Assembly: GCF_018987265.1 (NCBI RefSeq)
Contig: NZ_CP076853.1
Location: 2,914,001 to 2,978,000 of the forward strand
Direction of reading: 5' to 3'
DNA from: Rhizobium sp. WYJ-E13
Lineage (GTDB): Bacteria; Pseudomonadota; Alphaproteobacteria; Rhizobiales; Rhizobiaceae
Length of the DNA stretch: 64,000 nucleotides
The translations under genes and the position numbers were made by a program. The notes beneath the pieces were generated by a model that worked only from the letters and a program-made list of their open reading frames with translations, made no database searches and was not told the origin of the DNA. Positions 17,555-26,227 of the stretch are shown here, one piece after another (within the stretch, counting starts at the first letter, position 1; each line of letters opens with the position of its first letter).

Positions 17555-19170
17555 GCTTCCACCGCCCTTCCTTTGAGTGCGAAGAGCCCGCGCGGACGCT
17601 TCTGTATGAAGAGAATGATGAGGACAAGCACCAGGATCTTGCCGAGCACGGCGCCGGCAAAGGGCTCGAGGAACTTGTTGACGACACCGAGCGACAGAGC
17701 ACCGACCAGCGTGCCCCAGAGATTGCCGACGCCGCCGAAGACCACGACCATGAAGCTGTCGATGATGTAGCTTTGGCCGAGGTTCGGCGAGACGTTGTCG
17801 ATCTGCGAGAGCGCCACACCCGCCATGCCGGCAATGCCGGAGCCGAGCGCGAAGGTGAAGGCATCGACCCAGCCGGTGCGGATACCCATGGAGGAGGCCA
17901 TGCGCCGGTTCTGAGTGACGGCGCGCATCTGCAGGCCAAAGGCAGAGCGCTTCAAGAGCATCAGCAGCGCCACGAACACCGCCATTGAGAAGACGATGAT
18001 CCAGAGACGGTTCCAGGTGATCGACAACCCGCCGAGTTCGAAAGCACCCGACATCCAGCTCGGATTGCGCACTTCACGATTGGTCGGGCCGAAGACCGTG
18101 CGCACCGCCTGCTGCAGGATCAGTGACACGCCCCAGGTGGCGAGCAGCGTTTCCAGCGGCCGGCCGTAGAGATAGCGGATGACGATGCGCTCGATGATCA
18201 GACCGACGAAACCGGTGAAGACGAAGGCGGCAGGCACGGCAAAGGCCAGCGAATAGTCGGCCATGCCGGGAAAATTCGCGGTGATATATTCCTGCACGAC
18301 ATAAGTCGTGTAGGCGCCGATCATCACCATCTCGCCGTGCGCCATGTTGATGACACCCATGACGCCGAAGGTGATCGCGAGGCCGATGGCCGCAAGCAGC
18401 AGCACCGAACCGAGCGATAGCCCGTACCAGACGTTCTGGACGATGTTCCAGAGGGCCAGGCTGCGGTTGATTGTGCTGACATGTGCCTGAATGGCAGGCT
18501 TGAGATCATCAGGCGCGGTTGCCAGCGCCGTGGTCAGGATGGTCAGCGCATCGCGGCCGCCGCGCGCGGCAACCGTATCGATCGCCTGCCGCTTTTCATC
18601 GGCGCTCGCATCGCTCTTCAGCACCATGACGGCTCGCGCCGCTTCCATCGTGCTCTTGATCTCGGCGTCCTTTTCATCCGCCAGTGCGGAATTGAGCAAA
18701 TCAAGATTGGCTGGGTCGGCATCCTTCAGGAGCCCCTGGGCGGCCGCGAGGCGGGCACCACGATCAGGGCTCAACAGCGTCATCTGGCTCATCAATGTGC
18801 CGATGAGCGTACGCACCGAATTGTTGATCCTGACCTTCGACATCGTATCGGGATCGATATCTGCAATTGCTTCACCGGTGAGCGGATCGGAAAAGGTCGG
18901 CTCGTCATCCGTGCCGCCCTGAACGAGGACGGGGCCTCCCGCATCGGAATTGACGTAAAGAAGGCCATCGCTCAGTTGCTGCAATATCTGGCTGACATGC
19001 GCATCCTTGGAAGCGACGAGCGCCTTGATGGCCGCTTCGCGCTCCGGAAAACCGCCGACGCCAAGCGCATCGACAAGAGCGTGGACATCATCCTGTGCCT
19101 TCAGGCCTGCCGTCACGCCGGTAAGCGTCAGGCAAAGGGTTAAAAGAAAGATCTTGATGGCGCGATACAT
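17551..19170 (-). CDS. urtB: Urea ABC transporter permease UrtB with a large periplasmic N-terminus
   Basis: The 539-residue protein begins with a signal-like segment (cleavage likely near LKA, residue 25). About 200 residues of helical, HEAT-like repeats follow (DVHALVDALGVGGFPEREAA and similar), probably outside the membrane. The LivH-type permease domain starts near residue 240, with GVMGVINMAHGEMVMIGAY and the GGVGNLWGTLVGAL motif. The long N-terminal extension is usual for proteobacterial UrtB, but its role is unknown. It lies 112 bp after urtA; that gap holds a strong hairpin, which may lower urtB expression relative to the binding protein. Confidence 0.95.
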   Translation of the reverse strand: MYRAIKIFLLTLCLTLTGVTAGLKAQDDVHALVDALGVGGFPEREAAIKALVASKDAHVSQILQQLSDGLLYVNSDAGGPVLVQGGTDDEPTFSDPLTGEAIADIDPDTMSKVRINNSVRTLIGTLMSQMTLLSPDRGARLAAAQGLLKDADPANLDLLNSALADEKDAEIKSTMEAARAVMVLKSDASADEKRQAIDTVAARGGRDALTILTTALATAPDDLKPAIQAHVSTINRSLALWNIVQNVWYGLSLGSVLLLAAIGLAITFGVMGVINMAHGEMVMIGAYTTYVVQEYITANFPGMADYSLAFAVPAAFVFTGFVGLIIERIVIRYLYGRPLETLLATWGVSLILQQAVRTVFGPTNREVRNPSWMSGAFELGGLSITWNRLWIIVFSMAVFVALLMLLKRSAFGLQMRAVTQNRRMASSMGIRTGWVDAFTFALGSGIAGMAGVALSQIDNVSPNLGQSYIIDSFMVVVFGGVGNLWGTLVGALSLGVVNKFLEPFAGAVLGKILVLVLIILFIQKRPRGLFALKGRAVEA

Positions 19171-19222
19171 CGGCTTTCCCGCCTAAATCGTTGGCCTGTC
19201 GGCAATACCGCTGGGGACGGAG

Positions 19223-19253
19223 CTTCCGCCCGGATATGAAATCCGGACGGAAG
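19223..19253. promoter_or_regulatory. Intercistronic hairpin between urtA and urtB
   Basis: CTTCCG-c-CCGGAT (19223-19235) pairs with ATCCGG-a-CGGAAG (19241-19253) across a five-base loop. It lies 30 bases after the urtA stop with no T-run. Such stems commonly stabilise the binding-protein part of a polycistronic message. Confidence 0.7.
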
Positions 19254-19282
19254 TCTTAATGGCTCATGTCGGACAGGCGAAC

Positions 19283-20575
19283 TCAGGACCCCTTGCCGCC
19301 GCACTTGCCGGTAGCAACGTTGAAGTTGCCGCAGTTCATCGGCTTGCGCCAATCGGAGATCAGGTCCTTGGAGTCCGGCAGGAAATCGGACCATTCGTCG
19401 CCGACGACTGCGGGGGTCTGCTGGACGATTTCGAACTGGCCGTTCGCCTGGATTTCACCGATCAGCACCGGCTTGGTGATGTGGTGGTTCGGCATGACGG
19501 TCGCCGTGCCGCCCGAGAGGTTCGGAACAGAGACGCCGATAATGTGGTCGAGAACCGCATCCGTATCGGTCGTGCCGGCAGCCTGAACGGCCTTAACCCA
19601 GGCATTGAAGCCGATATAGGCAGCTTCCATCGGGTCGTTGGTCACGCGCTTGTCGTTCTTGGTATAGGCATGCCATTCCTTGATGAACTTCTTGTTGATC
19701 GGCGTATCGACCGATTCGAAGTAGTTCCAGGCGGCGAGATGGCCGACGAGCGGCTTGGTGTCGAGACCTGCAAGCTCTTCTTCGCCAACCGAGAAGGCGA
19801 CGACCGGAATATCGGTTGCCTTGACGCCCTGGTTGCCGAGTTCCTTGTAGAAGGGCACGTTGGCGTCACCGTTGATGGTGGAGACGACGGCGGTCTTCTT
19901 GCCGGCCGAGCCGAATTCCTTGATCTTGGAGACTTCCGTCTGCCAGTCGGAGAAACCGAACGGCGTATAGTTGATCAGGATGTCTTCCTTCGGAATGCCC
20001 TTGGATTCGAGATAGGCTTCCAGGATCTTGTTGGTCGTGCGCGGATAGACATAGTCGGTGCCTTCGAGCACGAAGCGCTTCACGCCTTCGGTGTTCATCA
20101 GGTAGTCGACGGCCGGGATCGCCTGCTGGTTCGGAGCGGCACCCGTGTAGAAGATATTGCGGGAGGATTCTTCACCCTCGTACTGGACCGGGTAGAAGAG
20201 CAGCGAGTTCAGCTCTTCGAAAACCGGCAGGACCGACTTGCGCGAAGAGGAGGTCCAGCAACCGAAAACGGCCGCAACCTTGTCCTTTTCGATCAGCTCG
20301 CGGGCCTTTTCGGCAAAGAGCGGCCAGTCGGAAGCCGGATCGACGACGACGGCTTCGAGCTTCTTGCCGAGGAGACCGCCCTTCTTGTTCTGCTCGTCGA
20401 TGAGCATCAGCATGGCGTCTTTCAGCGTGGTTTCGGAAATCGCCATCGTGCCGGAAAGCGAGTGCAGAACGCCGACCTTGATCGTGTCGTCGGCGGCAAC
20501 CGCACCGTGGAAGGCGGCCGATGCGGCCATGACCGCGCCGAGTGCTGCGCCTGTAATAGTGGATTTGAGATTCAT
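19283..20575 (-). CDS. urtA: Urea ABC transporter substrate-binding protein UrtA
   Basis: The periplasmic urea receptor of the UrtABCDE importer, 430 residues. A signal peptide (residues 1-28, cleavage after AVA) precedes TIKVGVLHSLSGTMAISE, the typical UrtA opening. The ligand site lies between two alpha/beta lobes. The GCWTSSSRKSVLPVFE and PVQYEGEESS segments distinguish UrtA from amino-acid receptors. It is the first gene of the urea module. I found no sigma-54-type element in the 185 bp upstream, so its promoter remains unassigned. Confidence 0.97.
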   Translation of the reverse strand: MNLKSTITGAALGAVMAASAAFHGAVAADDTIKVGVLHSLSGTMAISETTLKDAMLMLIDEQNKKGGLLGKKLEAVVVDPASDWPLFAEKARELIEKDKVAAVFGCWTSSSRKSVLPVFEELNSLLFYPVQYEGEESSRNIFYTGAAPNQQAIPAVDYLMNTEGVKRFVLEGTDYVYPRTTNKILEAYLESKGIPKEDILINYTPFGFSDWQTEVSKIKEFGSAGKKTAVVSTINGDANVPFYKELGNQGVKATDIPVVAFSVGEEELAGLDTKPLVGHLAAWNYFESVDTPINKKFIKEWHAYTKNDKRVTNDPMEAAYIGFNAWVKAVQAAGTTDTDAVLDHIIGVSVPNLSGGTATVMPNHHITKPVLIGEIQANGQFEIVQQTPAVVGDEWSDFLPDSKDLISDWRKPMNCGNFNVATGKCGGKGS

Positions 20576-20721
20576 CTGGTTGAACTCCCCTCTTCTTGTT
20601 CCGCAACAGGGCCGGAAACGGAGATTAACTGTTGCTTAAAGAACTATCGGGTGCTGCAACGCAAAAACACATACGCAAAATGACGTAGGCGGCAGGGGCA
20701 AACGGGCAGGTAAAGACAAGA

Positions 20722-20749
20722 CAGGGCATCCCGCAGAGAGGACGCCCTG
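20722..20749 (-). terminator. Probable terminator of the PAP2 phosphatase gene
   Basis: CAGGGC-a-TCC pairs with GGA-c-GCCCTG around an eight-base loop, followed on the minus strand by TCTTGTCTTT. It lies 12 bases after the phosphatase stop and upstream of urtA. Confidence 0.6.
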
Positions 20750-20760
20750 CCAGTTCGATA

Positions 20761-22665
20761 TTATCCGCCGATCGTCAAGGTGACCGACGTCGGGCCATAG
20801 GAAAGGGTCGCCTTGTGGCCGGAGATGGTGAACCTGTCGAAGATGCCGGTGACGGCTCCTGCTCTAAGAATCTCGATCTTCGTTCCGGGCGCCGGGGCGT
20901 AGCCCGAGGCAAGTGTGACGTCGAGGTCGCCGGAGAGCGCCGCATTGCCCGCGATGATCAGGGTGCCCGCGCCGTCGGCGCCGAGCGTCGGCTTCGCCAC
21001 GGCATTGGCGAGCTGCTGGTAATCACCGCCCACGGTGAGGGGCTTATCGGCCGCCAGGACGAGAGAACCGCCCTTCACGGACAGTCCGCCGGTGCCGAAG
21101 GCCGAGGGCGAGCCTGCCACCAGCACGCCTTCTTCCAGCACCGTGCCGCCGGCATAGCTGTTGACGCCGGAAAGGCCGAGAATGCCGCTACCGCGCTTCG
21201 CCAGTTTGCCCTTGCCGCCAATATCGTTGCGCCAGGTATCGATCGCATTGAAGCCGCCCTTTGCGGCATCCATCGTCACGGTCACGTCCTGATCGAAGGC
21301 GCCATAGCCGTCTGCGGCGGCAAACAGGTTGAGGCGACCGTAGCCTTCAGCATCATCGAGCAGCGGATAGCCAGAGGCGATCTCCGTCGTGCCAAGCACG
21401 TCGCGGCGCTGCTCGCCGTCGAGATAGGGCAGACGCGTTTCGAGAAGCGCTTCGGCTCCTTGCGGCACGCGGGCCGGCTGGTCGGTCCCATGGATGGTGG
21501 GCAGGCCGTAGCTCAGGCGCTGCAGCACGTAAGCGCGGTTGGCGTCATGATCAGCGAAACGGTCTGCGGCGAGCGGCGCTGCATGAGCCACGACTTCGAG
21601 AGCGCCCGCATCCGCAACGCCCGATTTAGCAATGAGCCATGACTGCGCTTGGGCGTAAGCATCGCTCTTCAGCGCGGCGTTGTCGGCCTTGCTCAGATTA
21701 TAGACGACCGTGGCGGTGCCGAGCATGCGACCGCCCATCACGTCGAGCGGAGAATGCATGCCGGCAAGGATACGGTCTTCGCCCAGTTCGGCGGCGCGCG
21801 TGATCATTTCCTGGAAGCGCTGTGGCACGAGATAGGCCATGGCGAGCGCATCCCGCCAGGCCTCCGCCGTGTGCCCGCTCGGGAAGCCACCGTCCTCGAC
21901 CGGCTTGCCGCTCTTGGCGGGCTCAAGCGTCGGCACCACCGACACCTCCTGGCTCCAGCGGTAGGGACGGCCATATTTGAAATAACGCTTTGCAGGCTCC
22001 GTCGAACCGTCACCGCTTGCGGCGTTGATGAAGTCGATTGCAAGCCCCATGTCCGGATTGGCGTCGGTTTTGTTTTCCGCGTCCGGCTTGCTGCCGGCGC
22101 CGCGATTGTTGCCCTTGTCGTCATGTTTGACCGTCGTCGCATCGGCCGCGACCTCAGTGATCGTCGTGGTCTGCTTGGAGCCCGCCTTCCAAGCATCCAT
22201 CAGCGGGCCGAGGCCATCGACGATGCTGGCATTCTTGCCGCGGCGATCGTCGAGATAGGCGGCTACCGCCTGTTCGGCCGTCCGCGCCTTCGTCGCCTTG
22301 ACGACATAAGCGATATTCGCATCGTGGACGAGCTTGTTGACGACCTGGCCGTCGGTTTTGCTGAAGGGAATGCCGTCCCAATCCGTTTTGGCAACCGCGG
22401 GGCAATTGTCCTTGGCTGGGGTCTCTATGCCGGCATCGACGAATGGCGTGCGCGGCGTCCATACGTCGAGGAAGCCGGAGAGAAGATGGACGGCGGCATT
22501 GGTGTCCACTGTCGAGAAGCAGGCATCGCCGCGCTTGTTGGTGTTTCCGGCCTCCGAATAAGGCGCTTTCGCCGCCGTTGCCTGCTCGGCAGCGGCAAGC
22601 GATGGCACGATCGAAAGAAGGCAGACGAGCGCGGTGCTCAGGCGGCAAAGGCTTGGAACAGACAT
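20761..22665 (-). CDS. Exported PAP2-type acid phosphatase with an autotransporter-type repeat
   Basis: The start at 22665 gives 634 residues beginning with a clear signal peptide (cleavage near LAAAEQ, residue 26). The phosphatase domain (about 190-330) shows all three PAP2 motifs: K-x6-RP (KRYFKYGRP), PSGHT, and R-x5-H-x3-D (RILAGMHSPLD). An insert of about 50 residues rich in Lys, Asp and Asn precedes it. Downstream, near residues 490-520, lies GILGLSGVNSYAGGTVLEEG, a passenger-associated repeat as found in autotransporters, inside a beta-rich region reaching the C-terminus. No C-terminal outer-membrane barrel is visible, so the protein is probably periplasmic or released. It should hydrolyse phosphate monoesters; the substrate is unknown. 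Confidence 0.85.
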   Translation of the reverse strand: MSVPSLCRLSTALVCLLSIVPSLAAAEQATAAKAPYSEAGNTNKRGDACFSTVDTNAAVHLLSGFLDVWTPRTPFVDAGIETPAKDNCPAVAKTDWDGIPFSKTDGQVVNKLVHDANIAYVVKATKARTAEQAVAAYLDDRRGKNASIVDGLGPLMDAWKAGSKQTTTITEVAADATTVKHDDKGNNRGAGSKPDAENKTDANPDMGLAIDFINAASGDGSTEPAKRYFKYGRPYRWSQEVSVVPTLEPAKSGKPVEDGGFPSGHTAEAWRDALAMAYLVPQRFQEMITRAAELGEDRILAGMHSPLDVMGGRMLGTATVVYNLSKADNAALKSDAYAQAQSWLIAKSGVADAGALEVVAHAAPLAADRFADHDANRAYVLQRLSYGLPTIHGTDQPARVPQGAEALLETRLPYLDGEQRRDVLGTTEIASGYPLLDDAEGYGRLNLFAAADGYGAFDQDVTVTMDAAKGGFNAIDTWRNDIGGKGKLAKRGSGILGLSGVNSYAGGTVLEEGVLVAGSPSAFGTGGLSVKGGSLVLAADKPLTVGGDYQQLANAVAKPTLGADGAGTLIIAGNAALSGDLDVTLASGYAPAPGTKIEILRAGAVTGIFDRFTISGHKATLSYGPTSVTLTIGG

Positions 22666-22843
22666 GGTGATACCCGAGATGGTTGAACGGACGGCGGGAG
22701 AGTTAGAGCCCTTATGTGACAGACCAGTTTCAAAAATATTGCCGTTCTGTGAATCTGTCGGCGTTCCGCCTCTTGCCTTTCCCGCCCATCCCGCCAAAAG
22801 TGGCTCGGAGACGATAAGCTGACCGGAACGCCGGAAAGAGGGC

Positions 22844-25800
22844 ATGACAGCGCGCCAACGCATCATTCCGGTGAGACGCGAATATAATCGCTGGGTCGCC
22901 AACCAGACGCTCGAAGATTACGCGCTGCGTTTCACCGCAAAGAGCGCCCGACGCTTCTCCTCCCAGCGCATCTCGCAAACAGCGATCGGCGCCATTTCCT
23001 TCCTGGCGCTGGAAGCGATCGGCGGCGCCATCACGCTGTCCTACGGCACGACCAACGCCTTCTTCGCCATCATCGTCGCCTCCATCGCCATGCTCGCGAT
23101 CGGTCTGCCAATCAGCCGCTATGCCATCCGCCACGGCGTCGATATCGACCTGCTGACGCGCGGCGCGAGCTTCGGTTACATCGGCTCGACGATCACCTCG
23201 CTGATCTATGCAAGCTTCACCTTCATGCTGTTTGCAATCGAGGCCTCGATCATGTCGGGCGCACTGGAACTGACGCTCGGCATACCCCTATGGATCGGCT
23301 ACATCATCAGCGCCGTCATGGTGATCCCGCTCGTCACCCACGGCGTGCGGCTGATCAGCAAGTTCCAGCTCATGACCCAGCCCTTCTGGATCGTCCTGAA
23401 TATCCTGCCCTTCATCTTCATCGCCCTGATGGATTGGCAGCAATTCGATGTCTGGCGCGCTTTTGCGGGCATCCGCCATGCCTCCGGCCCGCCCGGCACG
23501 GTCGCAGATTTCAATCTTGTGGAATTCGGCGCGGCCTCCGCCGTCATCCTCGCGCTCATGTCGCAGATCGGCGAACAGGCGGACTTCCTGCGCTTCCTGC
23601 CGCCGGATCCGCAGCGCAAATGGCGCCACCGCCTCGCCGTTTTCCTCGCCGGTCCCGGCTGGGTCATCATCGGCGCACCGAAACTGCTGGCCGGTTCATT
23701 TCTCGTCGTGCTGACTTTCACATCCGGCGTGCCGGTCGACCGGGCCGCCGACCCGGCACAGATGTACCTGACTGCCTTCGGCTATATGATCCCCTGGCAC
23801 AATGCCGCCCTGTTGCTCATGGTCGCCTTCGTGGTCGTCTCGCAGCTGAAGATCAATGTGATGAATGCCTATGCCGGCTCGCTCGCCTGGTCGAACTTCT
23901 TCTCGCGCCTGACGCACAGCCATCCCGGCCGCGTTATCTGGTTGGTCTTCAACGTGGCAATCGCCCTGCTGCTGATGGAGCTCGGCATCTATCGGCTGCT
24001 TGAAGAAACGCTCGGTATCTTCTCGATCATCGCCATGGCCTGGCTCTGCACCATCTCGGCCGATCTCTTCATCAACAAGCCGCTCGGCCTTGCCCCTCCC
24101 GGTATCGAATTCAAGCGCGCCCACCTCTACGATATCAATCCGGTCGGCCTGGGCGCCATGACATTGTCGGCCGGCATCGCGCTGATTGCCCATTTCGGCA
24201 CCTTCGGTTCGATCGCCGCCTCGCTTGCCCCTTACATCACGCTTGTGATCGCGCTGGTCGCCTCGCCTGCGCTCGCCTGGGCAACCAAGGGCAAGTTCTA
24301 CCTCGCCCGCAAGCCGCGCCATGCCTGGAAGAACCTGACGACCATCACCTGCTCCGTCTGTGAGCACCCCTTCGAGCCCGAAGACATGGCGTGGTGCCCG
24401 GCCTATGCCGCGCCGATCTGCTCGCTCTGCTGCTCGCTCGACAGCCGTTGCCACGATATGTGCAAGCCGAACGCCCGCCTCAACGCGCAGGTCGGCGCCG
24501 TCGCAAAGACCCTGCTGCCGGAAACCATCGTCCAGAAACTGACGACCCGCCTCGGCCGCTACGGCATTGCTGTGGCACTGGCACTGACGGCCGTGGGCGC
24601 GATCCTTGCGATGATCGCCCATCAGGTGGCCTCGGCCTCGCCGGAGACCGCCGAAGTCGTCAACCGCACCATCCTGATCGTCTTCTTCGTCTTCTCTGTT
24701 ATCGCCGGCATTGCCTGCTGGTTCTATGTGCTCGCCCATGACAGCCGCGTCGTTGCCGAGGAGGAATCCTCCCGCCAGAACACGCTTCTGCTCAAGGAAA
24801 TTGCCGCTCACAAGAAGACCGACGCAGCCCTGCAGACCGCCAAGGAAACGGCCGAAGCCGCCAACCGCGCCAAGAGCCGCTACGTTGTGGGCTTGAGCCA
24901 CGAACTGCGCACGCCGCTGAATGCTGTCCTCGGTTACGCCCAGATCCTCGAACGCGACGAGACGATCCCCGCCCCGCGCCAATCCTCCATCAAGGTCATC
25001 CGCCGCAGCGCCGAGCATCTTTCCGGCCTGATCGATGGCCTTCTGGACATCTCGAAAATAGAAGCCGGCCGCCTGCAGGTCTATTCGAACGAGATCAACA
25101 TCCAGGACTTCCTCGACCAGATCGTCGACATGTTCCGGCCGCAGGCGCAGGCGAAAGGCCTGTCCTTCATTCACGAACGCTCGCAGGCCCTGCCGCAATT
25201 CGTGCGCACCGACGAAAAACGACTGCGCCAGATCCTCGTCAACCTGCTCTCCAATGCGATCAAATTCACCGATGAAGGCAGCGTCACCTTCGATGTCGGC
25301 TACCGCAGCCAGGTCGCAACCTTCACCGTCTCCGACACCGGCCGTGGCATCGCCGAACAGGATCTGACGCGCATTTACGAACCCTTCCAGCGCGGTGAAG
25401 CAGAAAGCGTGCGGCCCATGCCCGGCCTCGGGCTTGGCCTGACCATTACACGCCTTCTGACCAACACGCTCGGCGGCGAAATCGCGGTCACCAGCGAAAA
25501 GGACAAAGGCTCGACCTTCCGCGTCCGCCTGATGCTGTCTGCCGTGATCCGCCCGGCCGCTCCGCCGCAGGAAAAGAAGATCGTCAGCTATGACGGCCCA
25601 CGCCGCACGATCGTCGTCGTTGATGATAACGAGGATCATCGCGAGATGATGCGCGAGATCCTGGTGCCGCTCGATTTCATCGTGCTGACGGCCGCAAGCG
25701 GCCTGGACTGCCTGACGCTCGTTGAAGGCATCGAGCCAGATCTGTTCCTCGTCGATATCTCCATGCCAAGCATGAACGGCTGGCAGCTCGTTTCCCGGCT

Positions 25801-26227
25801 GCGTGAGACGGGACGCGCCGCGCCGATCGTGATGCTGTCAGCCAACATCGGCGACGCAGCCGCTCACAGCGACAGCGACGACAGCCACAATGATGCGATC
25901 GGCAAGCCGGTCGATATCAAACAACTGCGCGATAAGCTGGCCCTGCATCTCGGCCTGAAGTGGCTCTATGCCGACGATCAGGCGCCGGCTCCGGCACCTG
26001 CAGCCATATCTCTGAAAAGCCCGGGAGCTGCACATCTGCAGGAACTGCTGCGGCTTGGCGAGATCGGCTACATCAGGGGCATAGAAGCCAAGCTCGCCGA
26101 CCTTGCCAAAGTGGAGGCAAATCAGCCATTCACCGAGGAGCTCCGCTCCTATGTCGCCGCTTTCGATCTCGCCGGCTTCATGGATTTCCTGCACAAATTC
26201 GAAGAAAAGGGTGAAACCGTTGGCTGA
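22844..26227 (+). CDS. NCS1-type transporter fused to a hybrid histidine kinase
   Basis: The 1,127-residue protein begins with a transporter-like domain of about 12 membrane helices (residues 25-485) resembling NCS1 nucleobase:cation symporters. A cysteine cluster follows (nine Cys from 503 to 540, including C503-x2-C506 and C526-x2-CC530). Then come two more membrane helices (about 565-625), a coiled coil, a HisKA domain with SHELRTPLNAVLGY (phospho-His686), and an ATPase domain with Asn804 in LLSNAIKF and GLGLGL. A receiver domain has Asp971 and Lys1021, and a C-terminal helical region follows. No PAS domain exists, so the permease part is likely the sensor. The stop overlaps the response-regulator gene by eight bases. 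Its ligand is unknown; the neighbouring urea genes suggest a nitrogenous compound. Confidence 0.88.
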   Translation: MTARQRIIPVRREYNRWVANQTLEDYALRFTAKSARRFSSQRISQTAIGAISFLALEAIGGAITLSYGTTNAFFAIIVASIAMLAIGLPISRYAIRHGVDIDLLTRGASFGYIGSTITSLIYASFTFMLFAIEASIMSGALELTLGIPLWIGYIISAVMVIPLVTHGVRLISKFQLMTQPFWIVLNILPFIFIALMDWQQFDVWRAFAGIRHASGPPGTVADFNLVEFGAASAVILALMSQIGEQADFLRFLPPDPQRKWRHRLAVFLAGPGWVIIGAPKLLAGSFLVVLTFTSGVPVDRAADPAQMYLTAFGYMIPWHNAALLLMVAFVVVSQLKINVMNAYAGSLAWSNFFSRLTHSHPGRVIWLVFNVAIALLLMELGIYRLLEETLGIFSIIAMAWLCTISADLFINKPLGLAPPGIEFKRAHLYDINPVGLGAMTLSAGIALIAHFGTFGSIAASLAPYITLVIALVASPALAWATKGKFYLARKPRHAWKNLTTITCSVCEHPFEPEDMAWCPAYAAPICSLCCSLDSRCHDMCKPNARLNAQVGAVAKTLLPETIVQKLTTRLGRYGIAVALALTAVGAILAMIAHQVASASPETAEVVNRTILIVFFVFSVIAGIACWFYVLAHDSRVVAEEESSRQNTLLLKEIAAHKKTDAALQTAKETAEAANRAKSRYVVGLSHELRTPLNAVLGYAQILERDETIPAPRQSSIKVIRRSAEHLSGLIDGLLDISKIEAGRLQVYSNEINIQDFLDQIVDMFRPQAQAKGLSFIHERSQALPQFVRTDEKRLRQILVNLLSNAIKFTDEGSVTFDVGYRSQVATFTVSDTGRGIAEQDLTRIYEPFQRGEAESVRPMPGLGLGLTITRLLTNTLGGEIAVTSEKDKGSTFRVRLMLSAVIRPAAPPQEKKIVSYDGPRRTIVVVDDNEDHREMMREILVPLDFIVLTAASGLDCLTLVEGIEPDLFLVDISMPSMNGWQLVSRLRETGRAAPIVMLSANIGDAAAHSDSDDSHNDAIGKPVDIKQLRDKLALHLGLKWLYADDQAPAPAPAAISLKSPGAAHLQELLRLGEIGYIRGIEAKLADLAKVEANQPFTEELRSYVAAFDLAGFMDFLHKFEEKGETVG

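Noticed and set aside
16364..17770. 468-codon open frame opposite urtC and urtB
   Set aside because: Antisense to intact permease genes; no recognisable domain or start signal.
20576..20760. Possible sigma-54 promoter before urtA
   Set aside because: Several TTGC elements are present but none has a GG at the required ten-base spacing.
23696..25639. 647-codon open frame opposite the transporter-kinase gene
   Set aside because: Complement of a strongly supported coding frame; its Asp/Gly/Arg-rich composition is typical of antisense frames in this genome.
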